The notes below the pieces were generated by a model. The model ran no database searches. It was not told where the DNA came from and saw nothing but the letters and a program-made list of their open reading frames with translations. Source: an uncultured Paraprevotella sp. (GTDB lineage Bacteria > Bacteroidota > Bacteroidia > Bacteroidales > Bacteroidaceae). From it: a stretch of 52,008 bases of DNA. Where the stretch lies: positions 1 through 52,008 of the forward strand of contig CALULT010000014.1 in the NCBI GenBank assembly GCA_944321565.1, in the 5' to 3' direction. The translations under genes and the position numbers were made by a program. Below, one piece after another: positions 38,917-48,149 of this stretch (positions are counted from its first letter, which is position 1; each line of letters starts with the position of its first letter).

Positions 38917-40077
38917 ATGAAATTGACAATAGATGATGTAAGAAGCCGTTTCATTGAACACTTCGATGGAACAACAGGTTCTGTATATGCTGCTCCGGGC
39001 CGCATCAACCTCATTGGAGAGCACACGGATTATAATGACGGGTTCGTATTCCCTGGTGCCGTACAACAAGGCATGATTGCCGAACTGAAGCCCAATGGCA
39101 CACGAAAAGTCCGCGCCTACTCCATCGACATGAAAGACTATGTGGAATTTTTGCTTGACGATGAAAAAGGGCCGAGCACAAGTTGGTCACGTTATATTTT
39201 CGGCGTGTGCCGCGAAATGATGGCTTTAGGCGTTCCTGTGGAAGGTTTCAACACAGCCTTCGCCGGAGACGTGCCCTTGGGAGCAGGCATGTCTTCGTCT
39301 GCCGCCCTCGAAAGCGTGTATGCATTTGCGCTGAACGACATGTTCGGGGACAACAAGATAGACAAGATGACTTTGGCAAAAGTCGGACAGGCGACCGAAC
39401 ATAAGTACTTGGGCATGAACTGCGGCATCATGGACCAGTTCGCATCCGTATTCGGCAAAGCCGGAAACTTGATGCGTTTGGACTGCCGTAGCGGTGAATT
39501 CGAATATTTCCCATGGAATCCCCAAGGCTATAAATTGGTGTTGGTCAACTCCTGCGTGAAGCATGAGCTCGTGGGTTCACCCTACAACGACCGCCGCAAG
39601 AGCTGCGAAAACGTGGCTGCCGCCATCAACAAGCACCACGCGGAAGTAAAGAGCCTGCGCGATGCCGACTATGCCATGTTGGACGAAGTGAAAAACGAAG
39701 TGTCCGCTGAAGACTTCATGCGCGCCAAATATGTCATCGGAGAGAAAGAACGCGTATTGGCCGTGTGCGATGCGTTGGAAAAAGGCGACTATGAAACAGT
39801 AGGACAGAAAATGTATGAAACGCACTACGGGCTGAGCAAGGAATACGAAGTGTCTTGCCCCGAATTGGATTTCCTGAACGATATCGCCAAAGAAGAAGGC
39901 GTGACAGGCTCACGCATCATGGGCGGCGGTTTCGGTGGTTGCACCATTAACTTGGTCAGCGAAGAACTGTATCCCAACTTCGTAAAAGTAGCCAAAGCCA
40001 AATTCAAGGAAAAGTTCGGCAAAGAACCCGTCGTAATCGACGTAGTCATTGGAGACGGTGCCAGAAAGCTTTGCTAA
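38917..40077 (+). CDS. galK: Galactokinase
   Basis: 386 residues, GHMP kinase. The signature PGRINLIGEHTDYNDG is at about residues 26-41, and the ATP loop VPLGAGMSSSAALESV near 118. Asp of NCGIMDQFASVFG acts as base, and GGGFGGCTINLV is the third motif. It makes galactose 1-phosphate, the first Leloir intermediate. galT/galE are not in the window. A terminator follows 24 bases after the stop. Confidence 0.96.
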   Translation: MKLTIDDVRSRFIEHFDGTTGSVYAAPGRINLIGEHTDYNDGFVFPGAVQQGMIAELKPNGTRKVRAYSIDMKDYVEFLLDDEKGPSTSWSRYIFGVCREMMALGVPVEGFNTAFAGDVPLGAGMSSSAALESVYAFALNDMFGDNKIDKMTLAKVGQATEHKYLGMNCGIMDQFASVFGKAGNLMRLDCRSGEFEYFPWNPQGYKLVLVNSCVKHELVGSPYNDRRKSCENVAAAINKHHAEVKSLRDADYAMLDEVKNEVSAEDFMRAKYVIGEKERVLAVCDALEKGDYETVGQKMYETHYGLSKEYEVSCPELDFLNDIAKEEGVTGSRIMGGGFGGCTINLVSEELYPNFVKVAKAKFKEKFGKEPVVIDVVIGDGARKLC

Positions 40078-40101
40078 GCCCCATATAGGCAACCCTGGAA
40101 A

Positions 40102-40131
40102 GGAGCCCCCGAAAGGCGGGCTCCTTTTTTT
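40102..40131 (+). terminator. Intrinsic terminator of the galactose operon
   Basis: GGAGCCC (40102-40108) pairs with GGGCTCC (40118-40124); seven T follow (40125-40131). Confidence 0.85.
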
Positions 40132-40206
40132 CTCCAAATAAAAAAGCAGAATGGAGGTCGCCACCTTCCATCATCTCGCTTTTCAAAGGAAGATATACTG
40201 CATCCG

Positions 40207-40284
40207 CAAAGTAAGATATCTGAAATGCCCATAGAAGATATCTTACTTGGCCATAGAAGATATCTTACTTGGCAAAGTAAGTAC
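40207..40284. repeat. Tandem 22-bp duplication flanked by inverted partner words
   Basis: An exact 22-base unit occurs twice back to back (40229-40250 and 40251-40272); each holds the palindrome AAGATATCTT and the word CTTACTTGG. On the left, CAAAGTAAGATATCT (40207-40221) is the inverted partner, and on the right CAAAGTAAG (40273-40281) again. It lies in the 429-base spacer between galK and the arabinose operon, downstream of the gal terminator. Apart from this, the operator and the promoter, the spacer shows nothing else. Confidence 0.9.
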
Positions 40285-40402
40285 TACTTCTTTTCCAGGC
40301 CTGTTTAGTCGGCTCCATTAAAAAACGGCCTAAATCCATCCATTTTGTCTTCATTTTGCCTGTTTTAATAAACTATAACGTTTAAAAGAGAGGAAAATAG
40401 AA

Positions 40403-40417
40403 GTGTAATGCGTACAC
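40403..40417. promoter_or_regulatory. Candidate AraR operator at the arabinose promoter
   Basis: GTGTA-ATGCG-TACAC is a perfect 5-bp inverted repeat placed at the expected -33 position of the promoter whose -7 box is 40435-40442. A repressor bound here would block transcription. AraR is encoded in the operon, so it is the obvious candidate; I cannot confirm its true recognition sequence. Confidence 0.4.
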
Positions 40418-40434
40418 CTATGCCTAAAAACATC

Positions 40435-40442
40435 TATATTTG
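40435..40442 (+). promoter_or_regulatory. -7 box of the arabinose operon
   Basis: TATATTTG, exact TAnnTTTG; the -33 region lacks TTTG and instead contains the inverted repeat 40403-40417, which suits a promoter that is regulated. Transcription would start near 40449, 58 bases before the first gene. A second, weaker TATCTTTA is at 40467-40474. Confidence 0.55.
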
Positions 40443-40506
40443 CAGTAGAAATAAAAAAAGAAATCGTATCTTTACACGCAATTAGACAATTTTTAATTTA
40501 CGTTCC

Positions 40507-41655
40507 ATGAAAAATGTGAAACATGCATTCGTGAGCGCGGGAGTATTAACCGCTTTGCTGGCCTCTTGCAGCCAACAACCACAAAGTAATTTAACCGTGT
40601 CGGGACTTGACCCGGAGAATTTCGTAAGCGAAGTCAACGGCAAACCGACAAGTTTGTTTACCATCAAAAATGCCAATGGCATGGAAGTCTGCATCACCAA
40701 CTTCGGTGGCCGCATCGTGTCCATCATGGTGCCCGACAAAAACGATTCCTTGCGCGATGTCGTGCTTGGCTTCGACAGCATTGCCGACTATGTCAACAAG
40801 CCCAGCGATTTCGGCGCAGCCATCGGACGTTATGCAAACCGCATCAACAAAGGCATCTTGGCGATTGACGGCGACACCATCCAATTGCCAACCAACAACT
40901 TCGGACACTGCCTGCACGGCGGCCCGCAAGGCTGGCAATACCAAGTGTATGAAGGCCAATTGGTGAACGACAGTGTAATCACCATGACCATGCATTCGCC
41001 CGACGGCGACCAAAACTTCCCTGGGGCTGTCACGGCAAAAGTAACCTACACGCTGACTTCCGACAATGCATTGGACATCAAATACGAAGCCACCACGGAT
41101 AAAAAGACGGTCATCAACATGACCAACCACTCTTACTTCAACCTTTCCGGGAATCCGGCCCAACCAGCTACGGACCACGTCCTGTATGTAAACGCAGACA
41201 CCTATACTCCGGTGGACAGCACTTACATGACCACGGGCGAAATCCTCCCGGTGAAAGGCACCCCGATGGACTTCACTACGCCGAAAGCCGTGGGGCAAGA
41301 CATCGACAAGTTTGAATTCGAACAAGTGAAGAACGGCAACGGCTATGACCACAACTGGGTGCTGAACACCAACGGCGACATCACACAACTGGCAGCCAAG
41401 CTGACCTCGCCCGAAAGTGGAATCTCTTTGGAAGTCTATACGAACGAACCGGGCATACAGGTTTATTCCGGCAATTTCCTCGACGGCACTTTGAGCGGAA
41501 AGAAAGGAATCGTCTATAACCAACGCGCATCCGTCTGCCTGGAAACACAACACTATCCCGACAGCCCCAACAAGCCGGAATGGCCTTCTGTCATCTTGGA
41601 GCCGGGACAGACCTACCAAAGCGAATGCATCTTTAAGTTCACTGTAGAAGAATAA
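40507..41655 (+). CDS. araM: Lipid-anchored aldose 1-epimerase of the arabinose operon
   Basis: 382 residues. The N-terminus FVSAGVLTALLASCSQQ is a lipoprotein signal with the lipid-receiving Cys at about residue 21, so unlike the galM product it works outside the cytoplasm. The mutarotase fold follows, with FGAAIGRYANRINKG, NNFGHCLHGGPQGW, MTNHSYFNLSG and the Glu of TNEPGIQVYSG. It probably converts arabinose anomers for the symporter encoded next (33-base gap). The symbol follows my recollection of the Bacteroides thetaiotaomicron arabinose cluster; galM would also be fair. Confidence 0.88.
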   Translation: MKNVKHAFVSAGVLTALLASCSQQPQSNLTVSGLDPENFVSEVNGKPTSLFTIKNANGMEVCITNFGGRIVSIMVPDKNDSLRDVVLGFDSIADYVNKPSDFGAAIGRYANRINKGILAIDGDTIQLPTNNFGHCLHGGPQGWQYQVYEGQLVNDSVITMTMHSPDGDQNFPGAVTAKVTYTLTSDNALDIKYEATTDKKTVINMTNHSYFNLSGNPAQPATDHVLYVNADTYTPVDSTYMTTGEILPVKGTPMDFTTPKAVGQDIDKFEFEQVKNGNGYDHNWVLNTNGDITQLAAKLTSPESGISLEVYTNEPGIQVYSGNFLDGTLSGKKGIVYNQRASVCLETQHYPDSPNKPEWPSVILEPGQTYQSECIFKFTVEE

Positions 41656-41688
41656 ATTCATCATTAACTAAATCAAATAAGAAAAACC

Positions 41689-43434
41689 ATGAATTGGAAT
41701 TCAAATGAGTTCGTATGGCTCGACTGGGCGGTGCTCGCCATCGGAGTCATGGCTATTGTGTGGGCGATTTATCGCGCCATCAAAAAAGACAAAGAAAAAA
41801 TGAAAGGCGCCGACAGCCAAGACTACCTTTTCGGTAAAGGCGAACCTTGGTATATCATCGGTGCGGCTATTTTCGCAGCCAACATCGGTTCCGAGCACCT
41901 CGTAGGACTTGCCGGCACAGGCGCAAAAGACGGTGTGGGCATGGCGCATTGGGAAATGCAAGGATGGATGATTCTTATCCTCGGATGGTTGTTCGTACCG
42001 TTCTACCAGCTGTTGAACAACAAGATGGGAAAAATCATCACCATGCCGGATTTCCTCAAATTCCGTTACACCCAACGCACAGGTTCATGGCTGTCCATCA
42101 TCACGTTGATTGCCTACGTGCTGACCAAAGTTTCCGTGACAGCTTTCACTGGCGGTATCTTCTTCGAATACCTGCTTGGCTTGCCGTTCTGGTATGGCGC
42201 CATCGGACTGATTGCCGTTACAGCAGTGTTCACCGTATTCGGCGGCATGAAAGGCGTAATGACCTTGTCGGCCATCCAGACGCCCATCCTTATCATCGGC
42301 TCTTTCCTCGTCCTGTTCTTGGGATTGAACATGCTGGGCGATGGAAGCATCGCTGCGGGCTGGTCGGAAATGATGGCCGTATGTAATGCTGCACATGACG
42401 GATTCGGCACGACACACATGTTCCACACCGACCCCAATGACCCGATGTATCCGCAATTCCCGGGCTACGTCGTATTCCTCGGCGCTTCCATCATCGGTTT
42501 CTGGTATTGGTGTACAGACCAGCACATCGTGCAACGTGTGCTTGGACAGACCAAAGGCGAAAGCAACGAAGCTGTCATGAAACGTGCCCGCCGCGGTACC
42601 ATTGCCGCCGGTTACTTCAAACTCCTTCCGGTATTCATGTTCCTGATTCCCGGCATGGTCGCCTTCGCGCTCTCCCAAAAAGCCGGTAGCGGCATCGTGA
42701 TGGACATCACCAACACCCACGACACGGACGGCGCCTTCGCCATGATGGTGAAAAACATCCTGCCCGCCGGCGTGAAAGGCATCGTGACCATCGGCTTCAT
42801 CTGCGCCCTCGTGGCTTCGTTGGCCGCATTCTTCAACAGCTGCGCCACATTGTTCACAGAAGACTTCTACAAGCCCATGAAGAAAGGCATGAGCGAAAGC
42901 CACTATGTGTTTGTGGGTCGTGTGGCAACCGTTGTTGTCGTGCTCTTGGGCTTGGCTTGGATGCCTATCATGATGAACATGGGTAACCTGTATTCTTACC
43001 TTCAGGATATCCAGTCGCTGATTGCCCCGGCCATGGTTGCCGTATTCACCCTCGGCATCTTCTCCAAGAGAATCACGCCGAAAGCCGGTGAATGGGGTCT
43101 TATCGGCGGCTTCCTGATTGGCATGCTGCGCTTGCTCACCAACGTGCTCACCAATTCCGGAAAGGCCACGATGGAAGGTGCGTTTTGGGAATACACCACA
43201 TGGTTCTGGCAAACCAACTGGCTGATTTTCGAAGTATGGTTGCTCGTCTTCATCATCATTTTCATGTTCGTGGTATCTGCCTTCACTCCGAAGCCCAGTG
43301 CCGAGCAGATTGCAGCCATCACGTTTACGAAAGACTACAAGAAAGCCATCCGCGACAGCTGGAATGTTTGGGATGTCGTTGCCACATTGGGCGTAATTGT
43401 CCTCTGTGCGCTGTTCTATGCCTACTTCTGGTAA
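41689..43434 (+). CDS. Sodium/solute symporter (SSS family), probable L-arabinose transporter
   Basis: 581 residues with about fourteen transmembrane helices. Features of the SGLT-like sodium/sugar branch: IIGAAIFAANIGSEHLVGLAGTGAKDG (core FAANIGSEHLVGLAGTG), the long loop ending GFWYWCTDQHIVQRVL, and ICALVASLAAFFNSCATLFTEDFYKP (core ASLAAFFNSCATLFTEDF), with the sodium-site Ser residues. Gene position between the epimerase and araR makes L-arabinose the likely cargo. Confidence 0.9.
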   Translation: MNWNSNEFVWLDWAVLAIGVMAIVWAIYRAIKKDKEKMKGADSQDYLFGKGEPWYIIGAAIFAANIGSEHLVGLAGTGAKDGVGMAHWEMQGWMILILGWLFVPFYQLLNNKMGKIITMPDFLKFRYTQRTGSWLSIITLIAYVLTKVSVTAFTGGIFFEYLLGLPFWYGAIGLIAVTAVFTVFGGMKGVMTLSAIQTPILIIGSFLVLFLGLNMLGDGSIAAGWSEMMAVCNAAHDGFGTTHMFHTDPNDPMYPQFPGYVVFLGASIIGFWYWCTDQHIVQRVLGQTKGESNEAVMKRARRGTIAAGYFKLLPVFMFLIPGMVAFALSQKAGSGIVMDITNTHDTDGAFAMMVKNILPAGVKGIVTIGFICALVASLAAFFNSCATLFTEDFYKPMKKGMSESHYVFVGRVATVVVVLLGLAWMPIMMNMGNLYSYLQDIQSLIAPAMVAVFTLGIFSKRITPKAGEWGLIGGFLIGMLRLLTNVLTNSGKATMEGAFWEYTTWFWQTNWLIFEVWLLVFIIIFMFVVSAFTPKPSAEQIAAITFTKDYKKAIRDSWNVWDVVATLGVIVLCALFYAYFW

Positions 43435-43460
43435 AGCTACCTTATATATAATATAGGATA

Positions 43461-44138
43461 ATGACCAGCTATTACAGCATAAACCCGAAATTCTACGTCT
43501 CGGTGGATTGCATCATTTTCGGTTTCGACAAGGGCAGCCTCAAGCTGCTCTTGTTGAAACGAAATTTTGAACCGGAAAAAGGAAGTTGGTCGCTAATGGG
43601 AGGATTCGTACAAGAAGGCGAAAGCGTGGACGAAGCCGCCCAACGGGTTCTGAAAGAGCTTACCGGCCTTGAAAACGTCTATATGGAACAAGTTGGCACC
43701 TACGGGGAGATTCACCGCGACCCAGGAGAGAGGGTGATTTCCGTAGCCTACTCAGCCCTCATCAACATCAACGAATACGACAGGGAGCTGGTAGATCGCC
43801 ACAACGCCTCATGGACTGACATGGACAAAATCCCCCCGCTGGTGTTCGACCACCAACAGATGGTGGAGCAAGCATTGGCCTGGTTCCGCAGGAAAGCATC
43901 TTCCGAACCCATCGGATTCGAGCTGCTCCCGGAATTGTTCACTCTCACGCAACTCCAAAACCTCTACGAAGCCATCTACGGCAAACGCATGGACAAACGG
44001 AACTTCCGCAAACAGGTTGCCATGATGGATTTTATTGAAAAAACAGACTTAATTGACAAAACGGGTTCCAAACGGGGAGCTGCCTTATACAGGTTCAACG
44101 AAAATACTTACCGGATGGCCCCGAAATTTAAATTATAA
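43461..44138 (+). CDS. araR: AraR, Nudix-fold regulator of arabinose use
   Basis: 225 residues: an N-terminal Nudix-like domain (about 1-145) and a C-terminal winged helix (about 150-225, [26 protein letters not shown], core [17 protein letters not shown]). The Nudix box keeps its frame (Gly48, Glu54, Arg62, Gly69) but two of the catalytic acids are lost (Val63 and Leu67), so it should sense a ligand rather than hydrolyse one. This fits the NrtR-like AraR known from Bacteroides thetaiotaomicron, a repressor relieved by L-arabinose. It lies inside the operon it is expected to control; araD starts four bases after its stop. Confidence 0.9.
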   Translation: MTSYYSINPKFYVSVDCIIFGFDKGSLKLLLLKRNFEPEKGSWSLMGGFVQEGESVDEAAQRVLKELTGLENVYMEQVGTYGEIHRDPGERVISVAYSALININEYDRELVDRHNASWTDMDKIPPLVFDHQQMVEQALAWFRRKASSEPIGFELLPELFTLTQLQNLYEAIYGKRMDKRNFRKQVAMMDFIEKTDLIDKTGSKRGAALYRFNENTYRMAPKFKL

Positions 44139-44142
44139 GCTT

Positions 44143-44838
44143 ATGTTAGAAGAACTGAAAGAAAAGGTATATCAAGCCAACCTTGATTTGGTAAAACAAG
44201 GTTTGGTCATATTCACTTGGGGCAACGTGTCCGGCATTGACCGCGAAAAGGGACTGGTTGTCATCAAACCCAGTGGTGTGGATTACGACACCATGAAGGC
44301 ATCCGACATGGTGGTGGTGGATTTGGAAACAGGCAAAGTCGTGGAAGGCGACCTCAATCCCTCTTCCGACACTCCGACCCACCTTGTTCTCTACAAGGCG
44401 TTCCCCAATATCCAGGGCGTGGTGCACACCCACTCCACCTACGCCACCGCATGGGCACAAGCCGGCAAGGACATTCCCAATATCGGCACCACCCATGCCG
44501 ACTATTTTCATGAGGCCATCCCCTGCACGGACGACATGACCAGGGAGGAAGTAGAAGGCAATTATGAATTGGAAACGGGAAATGTCATCGTCAAGCGGTT
44601 CATCGGCATCAACCCCGACCACACACCGGGCGTGTTGGTAAAGAACCACGGTCCGTTCAGCTGGGGTACAAGCCCGGCGAATGCGGTCTATAATGCAAAA
44701 GTAATGGAACAGTGTGCCCACATGGCATTCGTGTCGTTCATGGTCAACCCCGACACGACGATGAACCCGTTGCTCATCGAAAAGCACTATAACCGCAAAC
44801 ACGGTCCCAATGCATATTATGGACAGAAAAAGAAATAA
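44143..44838 (+). CDS. araD: L-ribulose-5-phosphate 4-epimerase
   Basis: 231 residues from ATG 44143; the open frame extends back into araR, but that part overlaps a real gene. A class II aldolase fold that epimerises L-ribulose 5-phosphate to D-xylulose 5-phosphate by a retro-aldol step. Zinc ligands His95 and His97 ([14 protein letters not shown]) and His169 ([10 protein letters not shown]) match the E. coli enzyme nearly residue for residue, with Asp76 in SSDTPTH as catalytic acid. Confidence 0.96.
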   Translation: MLEELKEKVYQANLDLVKQGLVIFTWGNVSGIDREKGLVVIKPSGVDYDTMKASDMVVVDLETGKVVEGDLNPSSDTPTHLVLYKAFPNIQGVVHTHSTYATAWAQAGKDIPNIGTTHADYFHEAIPCTDDMTREEVEGNYELETGNVIVKRFIGINPDHTPGVLVKNHGPFSWGTSPANAVYNAKVMEQCAHMAFVSFMVNPDTTMNPLLIEKHYNRKHGPNAYYGQKKK

Positions 44839-44887
44839 GCGAACTTATTATTAACTAACAAATCTTTAATCACTAAAAGTTTTTATC

Positions 44888-46414
44888 ATGAACGCATTTG
44901 ATCAGTATGAAGTATGGTTTGTGACAGGTGCACAGCTCCTGTACGGTGGTGACGCAGTGGTAGCCGTTGACGGCCACTCCACCCAAATGGTAAACGGTTT
45001 GAACGCTTCGGGCAAGCTCCCCGTGAAAGTTGTATATAAAGGCACGGCCAACTCCTCCAAGGAAGTGGAAGCCGTGTTCAAGGCTGCCAACAATGATGAC
45101 AAGTGTATCGGTGTCATCACGTGGATGCACACATTCTCTCCGGCCAAGATGTGGATCCATGGCTTGCAGCAGCTGAAGAAGCCCTTGCTCCACCTCCACA
45201 CTCAGTTCAACAAAGAAATTCCTTGGGACACGATGGACATGGACTTCATGAACCTGAACCAGTCTGCCCATGGCGACCGTGAATTTGGTCACATCTGCAC
45301 CCGCATGCGCATCCGCCGCAAGGTGGTTGTAGGCTATTGGCAGGATGAAGCCACCCAGCATAAGATTGCCGTGTGGATGCGTGTCTGCGCAGCATGGGCC
45401 GATGCACAAGATATGTTGATTATCCGCTTCGGCGACCAAATGAATAACGTGGCCGTGACCGACGGCGACAAGGTGGAAGCCGAACAGCGCATGGGTTACC
45501 ACGTGGACTACTGCCCGGCCAGCGAACTGATGGAATACCACAGCAAAGTGAAAGACGAAGACGTAAAAGCTTTGGTCGATGAATATTTCCGCTTGTATGA
45601 CCACGACAAGGAATTGGAAGACGGACGCACCGAAGCCTATCAGAAAGTTTGGAACTCTGCCAAGGCTGAACTGGCTCTCCGCGCTATCCTGAAGGACAAG
45701 GGTGCCAAAGGCTTCACCACAAACTTCGATGACTTGGGTCAGACCGACGGTAGCCACTTTGACCAAATCCCCGGCTTGGCTTCACAACGCCTGATGGCTG
45801 AAGGTTATGGATTCGGTGCCGAAGGCGACTGGAAGTCCGCCGCCCTCTACCGCTCGGTATGGGTGATGAACCAAGGCCTGCCCAACGGCTGCTCGTTCCT
45901 GGAAGACTACACGCTGAACTTCGACGGCGCGAACAGTGCCATCCTGCAAGCCCACATGTTGGAAGTATGCCCGCTCATCGCAGCCCAAAAGCCGCGTTTG
46001 GAAGTACACTTCCTCGGCATCGGTATCCGCAAGAGCCAGACCGCACGTCTCGTGTTCACGTCCAAGACCGGCGCAGGTTGCACGGCCACAGTCGTTGACC
46101 TTGGCAACCGCTTCCGTCTCATCGTGAACGATGTGGAATGCATCGAACCGAAACCGCTGCCCAAGTTGCCCGTGGCTTCCGCTTTGTGGATTCCGCAACC
46201 CAACTTCGAAGTGGGTGCCGGTGCATGGATCTTGGCAGGTGGCACACACCACTCCTGCTTCTCCTACGACCTGACGGCCGAATATTGGGAAGACTATGCC
46301 GAAATCGCAGGCATCGAGATGATTCACATCGGCAAGGAAACGACCATCGAAGGGTTCAAGAAAGAACTCCGCATGAACGAAGTCTATTACATGCTGAACA
46401 AGGCATTGTGCTAA
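44888..46414 (+). CDS. araA: L-arabinose isomerase
   Basis: 508 residues, the usual length for the family. Converts L-arabinose to L-ribulose with a manganese ion. Typical words: VWFVTGAQLLYG at the N-terminus, CIGVITWMHTFSPAKMWI, PLLHLHTQFN, and the late metal-binding stretch SFLEDYTLNF with HMLEVCP. The C-terminal ILAGGTHHSCFSY carries the last histidines. Codon use is like the rest of the operon. Confidence 0.97.
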   Translation: MNAFDQYEVWFVTGAQLLYGGDAVVAVDGHSTQMVNGLNASGKLPVKVVYKGTANSSKEVEAVFKAANNDDKCIGVITWMHTFSPAKMWIHGLQQLKKPLLHLHTQFNKEIPWDTMDMDFMNLNQSAHGDREFGHICTRMRIRRKVVVGYWQDEATQHKIAVWMRVCAAWADAQDMLIIRFGDQMNNVAVTDGDKVEAEQRMGYHVDYCPASELMEYHSKVKDEDVKALVDEYFRLYDHDKELEDGRTEAYQKVWNSAKAELALRAILKDKGAKGFTTNFDDLGQTDGSHFDQIPGLASQRLMAEGYGFGAEGDWKSAALYRSVWVMNQGLPNGCSFLEDYTLNFDGANSAILQAHMLEVCPLIAAQKPRLEVHFLGIGIRKSQTARLVFTSKTGAGCTATVVDLGNRFRLIVNDVECIEPKPLPKLPVASALWIPQPNFEVGAGAWILAGGTHHSCFSYDLTAEYWEDYAEIAGIEMIHIGKETTIEGFKKELRMNEVYYMLNKALC

Positions 46415-46438
46415 ACTTCCGTAAACAGACATAAAATG

Positions 46439-46476
46439 GGAAATGCCCGGTTGGCGACGCCCGCCGGGACGTTTCC
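46439..46476 (+). promoter_or_regulatory. Hairpin between araA and araB
   Basis: GGAAATGCCCGG (46439-46450) pairs with CCGGGACGTTTCC (46464-46476) with one or two mismatches, followed by TTTTCC. The T-run is too short for a strong terminator; it may partly terminate or protect upstream RNA. It lies in the widest gap of the operon, 107 bases. Confidence 0.55.
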
Positions 46477-46521
46477 TTTTCCTGTTTCAACCTTATTATC
46501 TACTTAAAACCACTTTTTAAT

Positions 46522-48120
46522 ATGAATTCAGACGCTAAGTCAGTCATCGAGTCCGGCAAAGCCATCCTGGGAATCGAATTCGGTTCCACCCGCATCAAAG
46601 CCGTCTTGATAGACCCGGAAAACAAGCCCATCGCCCAAGGAAGCCACACATGGGAAAACCAATTGGTGGACGGGCTTTGGACATACAGCATCGAAGCGAT
46701 TTGGTATGGCTTGCAAGATTGCTATGCCGACCTTCGCGCCAACGTGAAAGAACAATACGACATCGAAATCGAGTCGCTGGCTGCCATCGGCATCAGTGCC
46801 ATGATGCACGGCTACATGCCTTTCAACACGAAGGAAGAAATCCTCGTGCCGTTCCGTACATGGAGAAACACCAATACCGGACAGGCAGCAGCCGCCTTGT
46901 CGGAACTTTTCGTTTACAACATTCCCTTGCGGTGGAGCATCTCCCACCTTTACCAGGCTATCCTGGACAACGAAGAACATGTCAAAGACATCGACTACCT
47001 GACCACATTGGCAGGCTACGTGCATTGGCAAATCACCGGCAAAAAGGTGTTGGGCATCGGTGATGCTTCCGGCATGCTGCCTATCGACCCGGCCACAAAG
47101 AACTATTCAGCCGAAATGGTAGAAAAGTTCGACAACTTGATTGCTCCGAAAGGCTATAGTTGGAAACTCACGGACATCCTGCCCAAAGTGCTGGTAGCTG
47201 GAGAGAATGCCGGTTTCCTTACTCCGGAAGGAGCCAAGAAGCTCGATGTATCCGGCCATCTGAAAGCCGGCATTCCCGTATGCCCGCCCGAAGGCGACGC
47301 TGGTACGGGCATGGCAGCAACCAACGCTGTCAAGCAACGCACCGGCAACGTATCGGCCGGCACATCTTCTTTCTCCATGATTGTGCTCGAAAAGGACTTG
47401 TCCAAACCTTACGAAATGATTGACATGGTAACCACCCCGGACGGTAGCCTCGTGGCCATGGTGCATTGCAACAACTGCACGTCCGACCTCAACGCTTGGG
47501 TTAACATATTCAAGGAATACCAGGAACTGTTGGGCGTCCCCGTCAACATGGATGAGCTTTACGGCAAACTCTACAACCACGCACTCACAGGCAGTGCCGA
47601 CTGCGGCGGACTTATTTCCTATAACTATTTCTCAGGCGAACCCGTCACGGGACTCGCCGAAGGCCGCCCCTTGTTCGTGCGCTCTGCCAACGACAAGTTT
47701 ACCCTTGCCAACTTCATGCGGGCCAATTTGTACGCTTCTGTCGGTGTGCTCAAAATCGGCAACGACATTCTGTTCAAGGAAGAGAAAATCAAAGTTGACC
47801 GCATCACAGGCCACGGAGGCCTCTTCCGCACCAAAGGCGTAGGCCAACGCATCCTTGCCGCAGCCATCAACTCGCCCATTTCGGTGATGAAGACTGCCGG
47901 GGAAGGCGGCGCATGGGGCATCGCATTGCTGGCCTCTTATTTGGTGAACAACGTGAAGAGACAATCCCTTGCCGATTTCCTTGACGAACAAGTGTTCGCC
48001 GGAGATGCCGGTATCGAAATTTCTCCCACGGCAGAAGACGTGGCCGGATTCAATGCCTACATTGAGAATTACAAGGCCGGACTGCCCATCGAAGAAGCAG
48101 CCGTCCAATTCAAGAGATAA
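46522..48120 (+). CDS. araB: Ribulokinase, FGGY family (Bacteroides type)
   Basis: 532 residues. The FGGY-kinase phosphate loop [17 protein letters not shown] is at about residues 15-31, the substrate Asp lies in [16 protein letters not shown], and [10 protein letters not shown] is the second phosphate motif; [20 protein letters not shown] is the C-terminal adenosine region. By position it phosphorylates L-ribulose. It differs from E. coli AraB and looks closer to xylulokinases, so some xylulose activity is possible. Confidence 0.9.
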   Translation: MNSDAKSVIESGKAILGIEFGSTRIKAVLIDPENKPIAQGSHTWENQLVDGLWTYSIEAIWYGLQDCYADLRANVKEQYDIEIESLAAIGISAMMHGYMPFNTKEEILVPFRTWRNTNTGQAAAALSELFVYNIPLRWSISHLYQAILDNEEHVKDIDYLTTLAGYVHWQITGKKVLGIGDASGMLPIDPATKNYSAEMVEKFDNLIAPKGYSWKLTDILPKVLVAGENAGFLTPEGAKKLDVSGHLKAGIPVCPPEGDAGTGMAATNAVKQRTGNVSAGTSSFSMIVLEKDLSKPYEMIDMVTTPDGSLVAMVHCNNCTSDLNAWVNIFKEYQELLGVPVNMDELYGKLYNHALTGSADCGGLISYNYFSGEPVTGLAEGRPLFVRSANDKFTLANFMRANLYASVGVLKIGNDILFKEEKIKVDRITGHGGLFRTKGVGQRILAAAINSPISVMKTAGEGGAWGIALLASYLVNNVKRQSLADFLDEQVFAGDAGIEISPTAEDVAGFNAYIENYKAGLPIEEAAVQFKR

Positions 48121-48149
48121 AAACTAACTTAATAAAAATCCTTATTCAC

